Shown in pieces: positions 1-8,300 of a stretch of 64,000 nt of DNA (the first letter of the stretch is position 1; every line of letters starts with the position of its first letter). Under the pieces are notes generated by a model, which worked only from the letters and a program-made list of their open reading frames with translations, searched no databases and had not been told where the DNA came from. The stretch spans positions 46,666-110,665 of the forward strand of contig JANQQS010000078.1 in assembly GCA_028284955.1 (NCBI GenBank), read 5' to 3'. The stretch is from Myxococcota bacterium. GTDB taxonomy: Bacteria > Myxococcota_A > Polyangia > Polyangiales > Houyiibacteriaceae. The position numbers were made by a program, and so were the translations under genes.

Positions 1-153
1 CTTGTATTCGCCACATGCCAGACAGACTCGATGAGGCACCATCATGTCGCCACAGGAGGGGCATGGAATCACATTGGGAGCGGCCACCCGATCGTGCTGG
101 GCACGTCGCTGGTTTCGCTTCATTCGACTGGTTCTTCGTTTGGGAACGGCCAC
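1..153 (-). CDS. rpmF: 50S ribosomal protein L32, C-terminus cut by window edge
   Basis: Reading the minus strand from a GTG at 153 gives VAVPKRRTSRMKRNQRRAQH, the typical L32 N-terminus, followed by a zinc-ribbon CPSCG and then CLACG, which supply the four Cys ligands of the Zn site. L32 is a small structural protein of the large ribosomal subunit. The start lies 3 nt after the yceD stop codon, and an AAGGAG Shine-Dalgarno sits inside the end of yceD, so the two genes are translated from one message. The yceD-rpmF pairing is a conserved bacterial arrangement, often followed by plsX and fatty-acid synthesis genes, which would lie outside the window. The gene runs off the left edge; 51 codons are visible. 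Confidence 0.95.
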   Translation of the reverse strand, partial: MAVPKRRTSRMKRNQRRAQHDRVAAPNVIPCPSCGDMMVPHRVCLACGEYK

Positions 154-156
154 GCG

Positions 157-714
157 TCACTCCTTACGGTTAAGTTGAATCTCGCGCAACGGAGCGAGAC
201 GAGGGTCGATCGAATCGGCGTCTCCATGCGCGCCCCGGATCTGCGGGGGCACCCGAATAGGTTCACAGCCTCTTCCGCAGTCGATCTGCATCGGCTCTTC
301 CAGCAAGATGTGCTCCCGAACTAGAGAATCAACAGCAATTTGGTCGCCGTCGAAGGTGTCTCGGTCCATATCTTCCGGGTTCACGTCGAGTTCCTTGAGT
401 GCCGGTTCCAGCGTCGCACGGGGGGTCATCAGCGATGACACGTCGACCTTCACGTCGATCGAAACGTCGTCCAGACACCGACTGCACGCTCCTCGAACTT
501 CGGTCTCTATGTGGGTTTTGAGCACCACGTCTTGGCCGGAGCGCTGCGCCTGAACGCGCACAGTCCCGAGCGTGGAGTCCTGTGACGCACTTGGCTTCGG
601 CGCCAGCCCGGTTCCTTCGAGTGCGTCGGTCAGCCAATGCCGGGTGATCGGAAACGTCCATTCCTTCTCCCCGGAGGAATCCAAATCTCTGATGTTGATG
701 TTGAATTCGGACAT
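157..714 (-). CDS. yceD: YceD / DUF177 family protein (23S rRNA accumulation protein)
   Basis: The protein has 185 residues. The central CSRCLDD motif and the later CGRGCEPI segment form the Cys-containing core of the DUF177/YceD family, whose E. coli member is needed for normal 23S rRNA accumulation. It lies directly upstream of rpmF with a 3-nt gap, the usual partnership for this family, and the same transcript should carry both. A strong sigma-70-type promoter sits about 80 bp upstream (792-819). The length is close to the family norm and nothing looks broken. The exact molecular role of the family is only partly known; the identification rests on the Cys motif and the neighbour. Confidence 0.88.
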   Translation of the reverse strand: MSEFNINIRDLDSSGEKEWTFPITRHWLTDALEGTGLAPKPSASQDSTLGTVRVQAQRSGQDVVLKTHIETEVRGACSRCLDDVSIDVKVDVSSLMTPRATLEPALKELDVNPEDMDRDTFDGDQIAVDSLVREHILLEEPMQIDCGRGCEPIRVPPQIRGAHGDADSIDPRLAPLREIQLNRKE

Positions 715-791
715 GGCGGCCAGCTTCCAATCGCCAGATCTCGCGCGTACGGAGTGCGTATCGAACTGCCAAATCGGCGAAAGAACGCGGA

Positions 792-819
792 ACTATAGGG
801 AGAGTCGTCTTTCTGTCAA
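792..819 (-). promoter_or_regulatory. Sigma-70-type promoter of yceD-rpmF
   Basis: On the minus strand a perfect TTGACA (-35, 814-819) is followed after 16 bp by TATAGT (-10, 792-797). This is the best sigma-70 match noticed in the window and points into yceD, whose start is about 80 bp downstream. Promoter activity is inferred from consensus only. Confidence 0.7.
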
Positions 820-845
820 GCGGGGTTTCGACCGGCACGCGCGTC

Positions 846-1838
846 TTAGCGCGGAGCGCTTTCCGGGCTGCCAACAAAATTTCTGGAGGATGGGACCTCG
901 CGCATTCCGTTCGACGAAAGCTCGAGGGTCACCGCTCTGGCGATAACGCGTGTCCCGTCCGCTTGCTCGACCGAAGGCCCCGCGAGAGGTGGAACGATGA
1001 ACCATGGTCGGTGCAGCTTTTTTTCCGACGCTCCTCCCTCTGCGTCCAGCATTTTTCCGGTCTGTGTCTGCGGCCAGGCCGACAAACCGCCCCGGGCACC
1101 TATACGCCGCGCCAGATCCCGCAGCTTCGACGCGCCGGCCGGAACTCCGGCAAAGCCCTCACCGGAAGGCCCCCGCGGAGCGGCCCAGCTGAGCAGCCAT
1201 CGGCGCTTCTCTTCCTTTGAAGGTTGCGCAGACTCCGTGCGTTCGAGATCTTCAGATGAGTAGCCACACGCCCGCTTCCCTCGCGCGTAGCGGCCGTCGG
1301 GCGCCCCGGAAAGCGGTACGAACACGTGGCGACCCGCCACCACCCGGGTCATTCGGGTGACGTCGATAACCCGGGCGGCACCACGCTTCGAGGGACGCTC
1401 CAACGTTGCGTCGAGCACTTCAAAAAGATCGCTTCCTCCGGCGAGAACAAGCGTCGGCCACGAAAGCGCATTCAGCGCGCGAACTCCCTCCTCAGCGTGT
1501 CGCTCGGATGCGCCGAGACCGCCGAGAAGAACCCCGAACGAGACCTCCCGAGCTCCGCGTAAGCCAAACGTGTCCCACGATATGCCCTCCGGTGGCGCAG
1601 AAAACGCCGCGATACGAATTCGGTCAGGCAGTCCCGATAGCTCTAGTTCCCGACCGGATCGCCGAATCGAAACTCCACCGACTTTCCACGATCGAGATTC
1701 ACGTGGCTCAGCCGCACCGCACCGCATGAACGGGTGAGGTCCGCGCGCTTCCAGCGCCGTCGCGCCGCATCCGCCACAAGAACTCAGGGTTGCCCAACCG
1801 GCGAGAAGCAGGCTCCGATAGCGTGTATTCGTCCGCAC
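846..1838 (-). CDS. Putative lipoprotein, possibly metallophosphoesterase-like
   Basis: The frame is open further upstream, but a GTG at 1838 gives the best start: it yields a lipoprotein signal, VRTNTRYRSLLLAGWATLSS followed by Cys, and clears the divergent hisS gene by 83 bp. The product is 330 residues. After the signal, the phrases LGGLGASE and PTLVLAGGSDLFE resemble the layout of calcineurin-like phosphoesterases (GDxGD, GNxD), but the metal-binding His and Asp residues are not clearly conserved, so an inactive or very divergent member is as likely. The protein would be anchored in the envelope. No operon partner: it stands alone between yceD-rpmF (same strand) and hisS (divergent). The gene is probable, the family link tentative. 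Confidence 0.6.
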   Translation of the reverse strand: MRTNTRYRSLLLAGWATLSSCGGCGATALEARGPHPFMRCGAAEPRESRSWKVGGVSIRRSGRELELSGLPDRIRIAAFSAPPEGISWDTFGLRGAREVSFGVLLGGLGASERHAEEGVRALNALSWPTLVLAGGSDLFEVLDATLERPSKRGAARVIDVTRMTRVVAGRHVFVPLSGAPDGRYARGKRACGYSSEDLERTESAQPSKEEKRRWLLSWAAPRGPSGEGFAGVPAGASKLRDLARRIGARGGLSAWPQTQTGKMLDAEGGASEKKLHRPWFIVPPLAGPSVEQADGTRVIARAVTLELSSNGMREVPSSRNFVGSPESAPR

Positions 1839-1921
1839 ACGCGAAGGCGTACACGAAACTCGTCGCGCCTTCCATGGCCTCCGATGGCTTGCTTTGAAAA
1901 CGGAACGAGGTAAGTGGAGTC

Positions 1922-3190
1922 GTGGTGACACCACTGCGCGCAGTCAAAGGAATGCACGATCTCCTGCCCGCCGATATCCATCGCTGGCAGGACCTCGAGT
2001 CACGATTCCGCGCCACCGTTCAGCGGTACGGGTTTGGTGAGATTCGCACCCCGATTGTCGAACCTACCCAACTCTTCGTTCGGTCCATCGGGGCCAGCAC
2101 CGATATCGTTGAAAAGGAGATGTACAGCTTTCACGACAAGGCGGATAAATCTCTCACCCTTCGGCCGGAAGGAACAGCGTCATGCGTCCGCGCATTTCTT
2201 GAGCACCGCATGTCCGGCCAGCAACCCACTCAGCGTTGGTACTATCTGGGCCCGATGTATCGACGCGAACGCCCCGCGAAGGGCCGTTATCGTCAGTTCT
2301 TCCAGGCCGGCGTTGAAGTGTTTGGTGATCCCGGCCCTTATGTCGACGCCGAAATCGTCGAAATGCTTGTCGGCTTTCTGGAGCAGGTCGGCGTCCCCAA
2401 CGTGAGCGTCGCCATCAACTCCCTGGGCAGCGGGACGACCCGCGAACGCTACCGCCACGCCCTGCTCGAATACCTTACCCCACACCGCGAGGCACTGAGC
2501 GCCGACAGCCAGCGGAGACTAGAATCCAACGCGTTGCGTGTGCTCGACAGCAAGGCCCCTCAAGACCAGGACATCGTTCGGGAAGCTCCGCGCATCTCCG
2601 AGTATCTGGAGCCCGACGACGCGGAACATTTTCGCCAGTTTTCCGAATGTCTCGTCGCGCTCGATATACCTTTTGTGGTCGAACCGCGGCTTGTTCGGGG
2701 GCTCGACTACTACAGTCGAACCCTCTTCGAAGTGCGGAGCGATAGCGACGGGCTTGGCGCCCAAAACGCGATTTGCGGCGGCGGGCGATACGATGGACTG
2801 GTCGAAACTTTGGGAGGCCCCAGCACCCCCGCAATCGGTTTCGCGCTGGGTATCGAACGCGTGCTCATGGCGTCGCGCTCGGCCGTCGCGCCACAAACAG
2901 CCGACGCATTCATCATCAGCGCGCAACCCGAACTGCGCACAGAGGCTCTTTTGGTCGCCACCGAACTGCGCAACGCAGGCTTGCACGCTCTGGCCGATCT
3001 TCGCGGAACATCGGTGAAGAGCCAAATGCGGAGGGCCGACAAATCCGGCGCCGGGTTCGCGGTAATTTTGGGGACCGACGAACGAGACCGCGGCGTCGTC
3101 CAAGTCAAACAGCTCGAGGATCAAGGTCAGCAACACGAAGTACCCCGTCACGCGCTCGCAACACACCTCGCATCCAAAGCTCGGATGTAG
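1922..3190 (+). CDS. hisS: Histidyl-tRNA synthetase
   Basis: Class II aminoacyl-tRNA synthetase that charges tRNA-His with histidine in the cytoplasm. The 422-residue length is normal. Visible hallmarks: the N-terminal KGMHDLLP, motif 2 around YYLGPMYRRERPAKGRYRQF, the HisRS-specific LVRGLDYYSRTLFEV signature, and motif 3 with GIGFALGIER-like sequence near residue 300 (AIGFALGIERVLM). The C-terminal anticodon-binding domain follows with KSQMRRADKSGA. The GTG at 1922 gives the standard short N-terminus; a second GTG directly follows. The gene is monocistronic or leads the histidine-kinase pair downstream (gap 77 bp). Confidence 0.97.
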   Translation: MVTPLRAVKGMHDLLPADIHRWQDLESRFRATVQRYGFGEIRTPIVEPTQLFVRSIGASTDIVEKEMYSFHDKADKSLTLRPEGTASCVRAFLEHRMSGQQPTQRWYYLGPMYRRERPAKGRYRQFFQAGVEVFGDPGPYVDAEIVEMLVGFLEQVGVPNVSVAINSLGSGTTRERYRHALLEYLTPHREALSADSQRRLESNALRVLDSKAPQDQDIVREAPRISEYLEPDDAEHFRQFSECLVALDIPFVVEPRLVRGLDYYSRTLFEVRSDSDGLGAQNAICGGGRYDGLVETLGGPSTPAIGFALGIERVLMASRSAVAPQTADAFIISAQPELRTEALLVATELRNAGLHALADLRGTSVKSQMRRADKSGAGFAVILGTDERDRGVVQVKQLEDQGQQHEVPRHALATHLASKARM

Positions 3191-3267
3191 CCACACCGCG
3201 ACGTTGAAACGTCCGGGAGGGTTCGCGGGGTTTGCCGCGACGCGCGCCCCGCCGCTATCCTCTCGCC

Positions 3268-4797
3268 GTGACCACGATCGCAACCCTCACGATCTGCTGG
3301 GCTGCTCTGTTTGCGTACGTGGGAACGTATCATTGCCTGCTCTACGCGCGTCGTCGCGCCGAACGCGAGTATCTCTTGTTCGGGCTCTTGGCGTTCGCAA
3401 TGGCCGGTTATACCTACGCGAACGCATGGTTCGTCGGCGCCCGGCACCTTTCTGAGTCAACGTTTGCGTTTCAGTTCGCGGGCGGCGCAACCGTTGTGGC
3501 CGTTCCTTTGTTCGTTCATTTCTGCGGCGCGCTTGGTCGAACGACGCAGCGCCTGATCGGAACGGCCTATCTTTGGTCCATCATGGGCGCTCTAGGTTTG
3601 GCGCTAAACCTGCTCACCGAAAAGGGTGGTGTTCCTCAGCCCAGTTTCGGAATTGATTGTGCCCCGCTGTACATTCAACCGCGCGTCTCTCTCGTCGCCC
3701 AAGTTCACCTATGGGTTGGTGTCAGCCTGTGTGCTGCGAGCGCCTGGCAGCTGACGCGCCACGCCAGGAGCAACAAAGAGTTCGTGGCCATCGCGGTGAC
3801 CATGACGGCAAGCGTGATCGCGACGATCCATGACCTGCTCGTGAGACTCGGTCATGTGCGTTCGTTCTACCTTCTGGAGCACTGTGCGCTGCTCTGTACA
3901 GTAGCGATGAGCTACATCTTGCTCGACCGTTTTGTACGGACCAGCGAAGCTCTCGAACTGCGAACCACCGAGTTACGCACGAGCTACGAGGAGCTACGCG
4001 CAACTCAAGCAATTCTCGTGCGCAAGGAACAGCTTGCCGCGGTAGGAGAGCTCTCCGCAGTCATCGCCCACGAAATCCGGAACCCTCTCGCGGTGATCAA
4101 AAACGCGTCGAGTGCTCTGCGGCGCCCCAACTTGGAAACAAGCGATCGCTCGACACTGCTCGACATTCTTGATGAAGAAACCGATCGTCTCAATCGCGTC
4201 ATGCACGACCTGCTCGCATACGCACGCCCCATCACCCCCACCCTAGAACCACTCGTCGTAGACTCTCTGATCGCGGAAGCGCTCGAATACTCAGACGAGA
4301 CCCTTCGCTCCCAAAGCATCGCCATTGAACTCGATTTCGACAACTCGGCTACCCAGCTTTTCGGCGACCGAGAACTTTTGCGACGAGCCATTCGCAACGT
4401 GGTGGAAAACGCAGCTCAAGCGATGCCTGAGGGAGGCGTATTCAGGGTTCGCACGGAGGCCACATCCATCGCAGACATTCCCGCAATCGCAATCGTTTTA
4501 GAAGACACCGGCGAGGGAATGGACACCATCGTGCGAAAAAAAGCCCGGGATCCGTTTTTCACGACGCGCTCCACGGGAACGGGCCTTGGCCTGGCGATTG
4601 TCGACCGTGTGATTCGTAACCACGGCGGAATGCTGGAGCTAGAAGCACAACATGGTGCAGGCACGCGCGTCACACTCATCTTGCCGATCCAACCTGATCT
4701 CAGAACCTCCCTAAGACCTCATGGAAGTTCGCTCGCGCCACGTACGCCGGGGATGTCGAATTCGCGCGCACCGGAGCCCCCGCGCCGCACTTCGTAA
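3268..4797 (+). CDS. Membrane sensor histidine kinase (first of a tandem pair)
   Basis: A GTG at 3268 is preferred to the upstream codon at 3232 because it begins exactly at the first hydrophobic segment; the product is 509 residues. The N-terminal about 230 residues hold several membrane spans in a seven-helix-like arrangement without a recognisable ligand domain. A short coiled region (residues about 235-255) precedes the HisKA box AHEIRNPL with phosphoacceptor His268, then N box NVVENAAQA, G1 DTGEGM and G2 GTGLGLAI of the HATPase. It is a transmitter kinase with no receiver. The next gene is a close paralogue and both point at the convergent sigma-54 activator at 6277-7830, though that protein lacks a receiver. 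A Pro/Arg-rich tail follows the ATPase domain. Confidence 0.9.
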   Translation: MTTIATLTICWAALFAYVGTYHCLLYARRRAEREYLLFGLLAFAMAGYTYANAWFVGARHLSESTFAFQFAGGATVVAVPLFVHFCGALGRTTQRLIGTAYLWSIMGALGLALNLLTEKGGVPQPSFGIDCAPLYIQPRVSLVAQVHLWVGVSLCAASAWQLTRHARSNKEFVAIAVTMTASVIATIHDLLVRLGHVRSFYLLEHCALLCTVAMSYILLDRFVRTSEALELRTTELRTSYEELRATQAILVRKEQLAAVGELSAVIAHEIRNPLAVIKNASSALRRPNLETSDRSTLLDILDEETDRLNRVMHDLLAYARPITPTLEPLVVDSLIAEALEYSDETLRSQSIAIELDFDNSATQLFGDRELLRRAIRNVVENAAQAMPEGGVFRVRTEATSIADIPAIAIVLEDTGEGMDTIVRKKARDPFFTTRSTGTGLGLAIVDRVIRNHGGMLELEAQHGAGTRVTLILPIQPDLRTSLRPHGSSLAPRTPGMSNSRAPEPPRRTS

Positions 4798-4802
4798 CGA
4801 CT

Positions 4803-6269
4803 GTGTTGTCTATGACGAGCCTCACAACAATCCTCATCTCTTGGACCACAGTGCACGTCTTTGTCGCCGTGTCGTACAGTTTCCTCTATCTCCGCCGCTC
4901 TCCCTCGCTTGAGTATCGAGCGTTTTCTTTGATGTCGGTGGCAGCCGCGATCTATTCGCTGGGCGGCGCTTGGGTAGAGTCTGCGAGCACCCTCCAAGCG
5001 CTGACCTACGCCCAGCAGGTTCAATTTCTTTCTCTGGCCGTCGTCGCATATGCCTTCATCGAGCTTGGTTTCCTTGTCATCGACAACGGGAATGCCCGCG
5101 TTCTTCGCTGGATGTTCGCGTGGTCCGCGATCACGGTTGGGTTCACCGTCGGCGGCTTTCTCTTCGATGCAAATCGCAACACGCTCACGTCCGAAGCGAT
5201 TCCTTCCCACGCTCGGTCTGCGCTCATCGCCAGCCTGTCGCCCGCCGGGATCGTGATTACAGGATGCGGATTTCTCTTCGTCGCGTACTCCACCGTCCGC
5301 TTTTTTTGCGCGCGCGCCGGGGGCAAGCCTATTCGGCCGTTGTACTCAAGCGGCATGCTCCTCAGCGCCGCTCTCGCCCACGATGTCGTCGTGTCAGCAA
5401 CCGAGGCCGCGGAGCGATATGCGTTCGAGCACGCGCTCCTCGGGACCAGCGTGATGCTGAACTTCATGTTTCTAAGAGGATTCGTGGTCGCGGGAGATAC
5501 ACTGGAAGAGCGCACCCACGAACTCAAACACAGCTACGACGAGCTTCGCTACGTCGAAGAAGAACTGGTGCGCAAAGAACAGCTTGCCGCCGTCGGAGAG
5601 CTGTCCGCGGTCATCGCGCACGAAGTAAGAAACCCGCTCGGCGTTCTGAAAAATGCGGTCGCCGGCTTGCGGCGCCAACACATTCGTGACGAAGAACAAC
5701 GCGTCTTGCTCGGCGTCGTCGACGAAGAAACAGACCGTCTCAATCGACTGGTCAGAGACTTGTTGACCTACGCGCGCCCCGTAGAACCTCAGTCACTTCC
5801 TCTCCCGCTGAATCATCTGGTCCGTCGCGCGCTCGATCTCGCACGGCGAGGCACGGCCCGCTCCGAGCTGGTGGAGTTTGACATCGACGTCAGCGGCGCG
5901 CCTTCGCACGTCGACGGTGACCGAGACCTTCTCGAGCGAGCCTTCATCAATATTACGGAAAACGCGATGGAGGCAATGCCGACCGGCGGCACGCTATCGG
6001 TGCGCGCCCGCAACGCAGAGATGAACGGAAGACCGGCCGTAGCCCTGTCGTTTCACGACACCGGTGAGGGAATGGACACCATGGTACGAGCCCGAGCGCG
6101 CGACCCTTTCTTTACGACTCGCCCTTCGGGCACGGGCCTTGGGCTAGCCATCGTGGAACGCGTGGTGCGCGCTCACGAGGGCACCGTGGAGCTCTCCAGC
6201 GGCACACGCGACGGCACGACCGTAACCGTCACGCTTCCTCGCAAAGAAACCCCAAGGCGATCTCGATGA
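4803..6269 (+). CDS. Membrane sensor histidine kinase (second of a tandem pair)
   Basis: Paralogue of the preceding kinase, starting 5 bp after its stop codon. The start could be the GTG at 4803 or the ATG at 4812, which begins at MTSLTTILISW. The N-terminus again has multiple membrane helices and shares the pattern LYLRR..SLEYRAFSLM with LYARR..EREYLLFGLL of the neighbour. The HisKA box AHEVRNPLGVLKNAV (His273 counted from 4803), N box NITENAMEAMP, G1 DTGEGM and G2 GTGLGLAIVER are intact. There is no receiver domain. The tandem duplication with conserved sensor topology suggests two related signals feeding one regulator, or a heterodimeric sensor; this is inference. Confidence 0.9.
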   Translation: MLSMTSLTTILISWTTVHVFVAVSYSFLYLRRSPSLEYRAFSLMSVAAAIYSLGGAWVESASTLQALTYAQQVQFLSLAVVAYAFIELGFLVIDNGNARVLRWMFAWSAITVGFTVGGFLFDANRNTLTSEAIPSHARSALIASLSPAGIVITGCGFLFVAYSTVRFFCARAGGKPIRPLYSSGMLLSAALAHDVVVSATEAAERYAFEHALLGTSVMLNFMFLRGFVVAGDTLEERTHELKHSYDELRYVEEELVRKEQLAAVGELSAVIAHEVRNPLGVLKNAVAGLRRQHIRDEEQRVLLGVVDEETDRLNRLVRDLLTYARPVEPQSLPLPLNHLVRRALDLARRGTARSELVEFDIDVSGAPSHVDGDRDLLERAFINITENAMEAMPTGGTLSVRARNAEMNGRPAVALSFHDTGEGMDTMVRARARDPFFTTRPSGTGLGLAIVERVVRAHEGTVELSSGTRDGTTVTVTLPRKETPRRSR

Positions 6270-6276
6270 TCTGCGC

Positions 6277-7830
6277 TTATGGATCTTCCTCGCTCGTCTT
6301 TTCCGCCGCCTTCTTAATTCGATCCCGCAACGTCGACCGCGGAATACCGAGCGCGCGGGCGGCAGCGCTGCGGTTGCCTCCGTGATGCTCAAGCACGCGG
6401 AACAATCGCTCGTCGCTTAGTTCGGGCCGGACGAAACCTGACAGCTGTTGAATCGCCCGCTCGATATCCTGAGCATGAACCGTCCGACTGGAGGTGTTCG
6501 CCGCCGCGGCACACACAACGTTTCTCAGCTCCCGTACGTTCCCGGGCCAATGATGACCAATGAGAACGTCGAGCGCACCCGTCGAAAGCACCCGACCTCC
6601 GGTTTCGTTCTCCGCGTGATTCAGGAAATGTTGCGCGAGCGGCTCGACATCGGCGAGGCGGTTTCTAAGGGGGGGGACGGAAATACCCAGACGGTGCACG
6701 CGGTAGTATAGATCGGAACGGAAATTCCCCCGAGAAACCTCCTGTTTGAGGTCTCGGTTGGTCGCACAGATCAGTCGCACGTCCACTGGATGCTCCACAT
6801 CGCCACCCACGCGACGCACGCACCATGATTCGAGCACCCGCAGCAGACGGGTCTGCATGGAAAGAGGCAACTCGCCGATCTCGTCCATGAAGAGCGTCCC
6901 CTTATGCGCACGCTCAAACGCGCCTTTACGAGCCTGAGTCGCACCGGTGAACGCGCCGCGTTCGTGACCAAAAAGCTCGCTCTCGACGAGTTCTCGAGAA
7001 AGCCCTCCCGCGTTGAGCGCCACGAAAGGCCCGCGACATCGGCTACTCTGCTCATGAAGCGCTTGCGCAACGCCCTCCTTACCAGTCCCGCTTTCTCCCG
7101 TCACGAGCACCGGCCAAGGAATCACTGCGTACCGACGCACTTCGGACATCACCCGCACCATCTCCTCCGAAACAGCAACAAACTCGGTGGTCGGCTGAAT
7201 TTTGCCGTCGTCACGGGTGACGACCCAAAGATCCGTGCGGCCAAGACGCAGCACCGACCCAGCAAACACCCAACCAAGCGCGATGCGATGTCCATGCACC
7301 CACGTACCGTTCAGACTATCCAGATCTCGAATCATCAAGCGGTCGCGACACGGTTCAACACGGCAGTGATGCGCGCTCACGCTGCGATCGGTGAGGACCA
7401 GATCGTTGTCCGGTGCAGAACCTACGGTAATCGGGTGAACACCAAGCGCGATCGACCGAGCTCCTGCACCGCGTCCGACCACCAGAGAAAACCCATGTTG
7501 CTCCGCTCTGTCCCCGCCAAGCGCATCCGTTTCGTGGCCGTCTCGTGGGCCGGCCGGGTCGACCTGCGGCAGGCGAACCAGGCTGTGCTGGTCGCCTACC
7601 GAGATCGGTTCGTTGTAGGGAAACACACAGGCCGGCCCCACTTGGCCGCCGGCAAGCCGGTGGACGTAGACGCTTCCACCGCTGGGGACGATGAGCAGCT
7701 CTCGATCCGCCACCGACGAGTCGTGAATCACGATGTCGCAGAAACGGGATCGACCGACCTCAAGCGGGCGATCGTTCAACCCGAACTCCCGTAGAGGCTC
7801 GCCCCGATACGACAGCAGCAACACGGTCAT
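6277..7830 (-). CDS. Sigma-54-dependent activator with two FHA domains
   Basis: The protein (517 residues) has a degenerate N-terminal FHA-like region at about 22-80 (PLEVGRSRFCDIVI), a well-kept FHA domain at about 133-185 (VGSAPDNDLVL...SAHHCRVE...SLNGTWV), an AAA+ domain with Walker A GESGTGKE (245-252), the sigma-54 contact loop GAFTGA (292-297), Walker B FMDEIGEL, and a Fis-type helix-turn-helix at the end (GNRSAAARALGIPRSTLRDR). FHA domains bind phosphothreonine, so control by a Ser/Thr kinase is expected rather than by a receiver. It is convergent with the two histidine kinases, with 7 bp between stop codons. This FHA-activator class is common in myxobacteria. Confidence 0.93.
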   Translation of the reverse strand: MTVLLLSYRGEPLREFGLNDRPLEVGRSRFCDIVIHDSSVADRELLIVPSGGSVYVHRLAGGQVGPACVFPYNEPISVGDQHSLVRLPQVDPAGPRDGHETDALGGDRAEQHGFSLVVGRGAGARSIALGVHPITVGSAPDNDLVLTDRSVSAHHCRVEPCRDRLMIRDLDSLNGTWVHGHRIALGWVFAGSVLRLGRTDLWVVTRDDGKIQPTTEFVAVSEEMVRVMSEVRRYAVIPWPVLVTGESGTGKEGVAQALHEQSSRCRGPFVALNAGGLSRELVESELFGHERGAFTGATQARKGAFERAHKGTLFMDEIGELPLSMQTRLLRVLESWCVRRVGGDVEHPVDVRLICATNRDLKQEVSRGNFRSDLYYRVHRLGISVPPLRNRLADVEPLAQHFLNHAENETGGRVLSTGALDVLIGHHWPGNVRELRNVVCAAAANTSSRTVHAQDIERAIQQLSGFVRPELSDERLFRVLEHHGGNRSAAARALGIPRSTLRDRIKKAAEKTSEEDP

Positions 7831-7923
7831 GACACCTCCGCTGCTCTTATCGGTGCGTACTCGGTGCAGTTGCGTGCCCGGCCAGAAAACGTGACGCGCT
7901 CCGACCCTCCGGCTTGGGGAAGG

Positions 7924-8055
7924 TCAGGCGGTCGCGGCTTTTTCCCGCGATTTTCTGCTTCGTCGGTAGTCCGCCACGATCATCGGAAGGAGCAAGATCC
8001 CCCCTGGGAGCACTACGGCGGCTGTCCACATCGCAATTTTTATCCAGTGAGCCAC
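7924..8055 (-). CDS. Small single-span membrane protein, 43 aa
   Basis: A short minus-strand frame from GTG at 8055 encodes 43 residues: an N-terminal amphipathic start (VAHWIKIAMW), a hydrophobic stretch AAVVLPGGILLLPMIVA, then a basic cytoplasmic tail DYRRSRKSREKAATA. The positive tail after one span fits an N-out/C-in or signal-anchor topology. An internal ATG at residue 9 is another possible start. No strong Shine-Dalgarno is visible, so the call rests on the clean membrane-protein composition in an otherwise empty 470-bp gap. No function can be assigned. The rest of the gap (7831-7923, 8056-8300) shows no gene. Confidence 0.5.
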   Translation of the reverse strand: MAHWIKIAMWTAAVVLPGGILLLPMIVADYRRSRKSREKAATA

Positions 8056-8121
8056 GGAAAGTTACAGAAGCACAAACCGTGCCCATCTAGTTTCAGGGTT
8101 TTTCGCGACATATTTCATGAA

Positions 8122-8145
8122 CACCCTGACAACAGTGTCAGAGTG
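8122..8145. promoter_or_regulatory. Imperfect palindrome, possible operator
   Basis: CTGACA (8126-8131) and TGTCAG (8136-8141) form a perfect 6-bp inverted repeat around ACAG; after one mismatch the arms continue for 3 bp (CAC/GTG). It sits between the small membrane gene and gcvT and could be a regulator site for either. It lacks a T tract, so it is not an obvious terminator. No glycine riboswitch was recognised in this leader. Confidence 0.3.
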
Positions 8146-8300
8146 CTGTCGTCGAATGAGGTGAATCGGACACACCTTGTTCCTCAGGCGACAACGCCGT
8201 TCGTTTCGAGATGTATCCGAGCCGACCACCCCCACACACAGTTCGCCAACGATCTCGTCCAGGTTGAACCCGTCGTGCCTCGCAGCTATCGTCCTCGCCC

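Noticed and set aside
846..1934. Longer frame from 1934 for the lipoprotein near hisS
   Set aside because: It would overlap the hisS start and bury the lipoprotein signal about 30 residues inside the protein; the GTG at 1838 fits better.
8056..8300. Possible glycine riboswitch ahead of gcvT
   Set aside because: The conserved tandem aptamer core was not seen; only a small palindrome at 8122-8145 is present.
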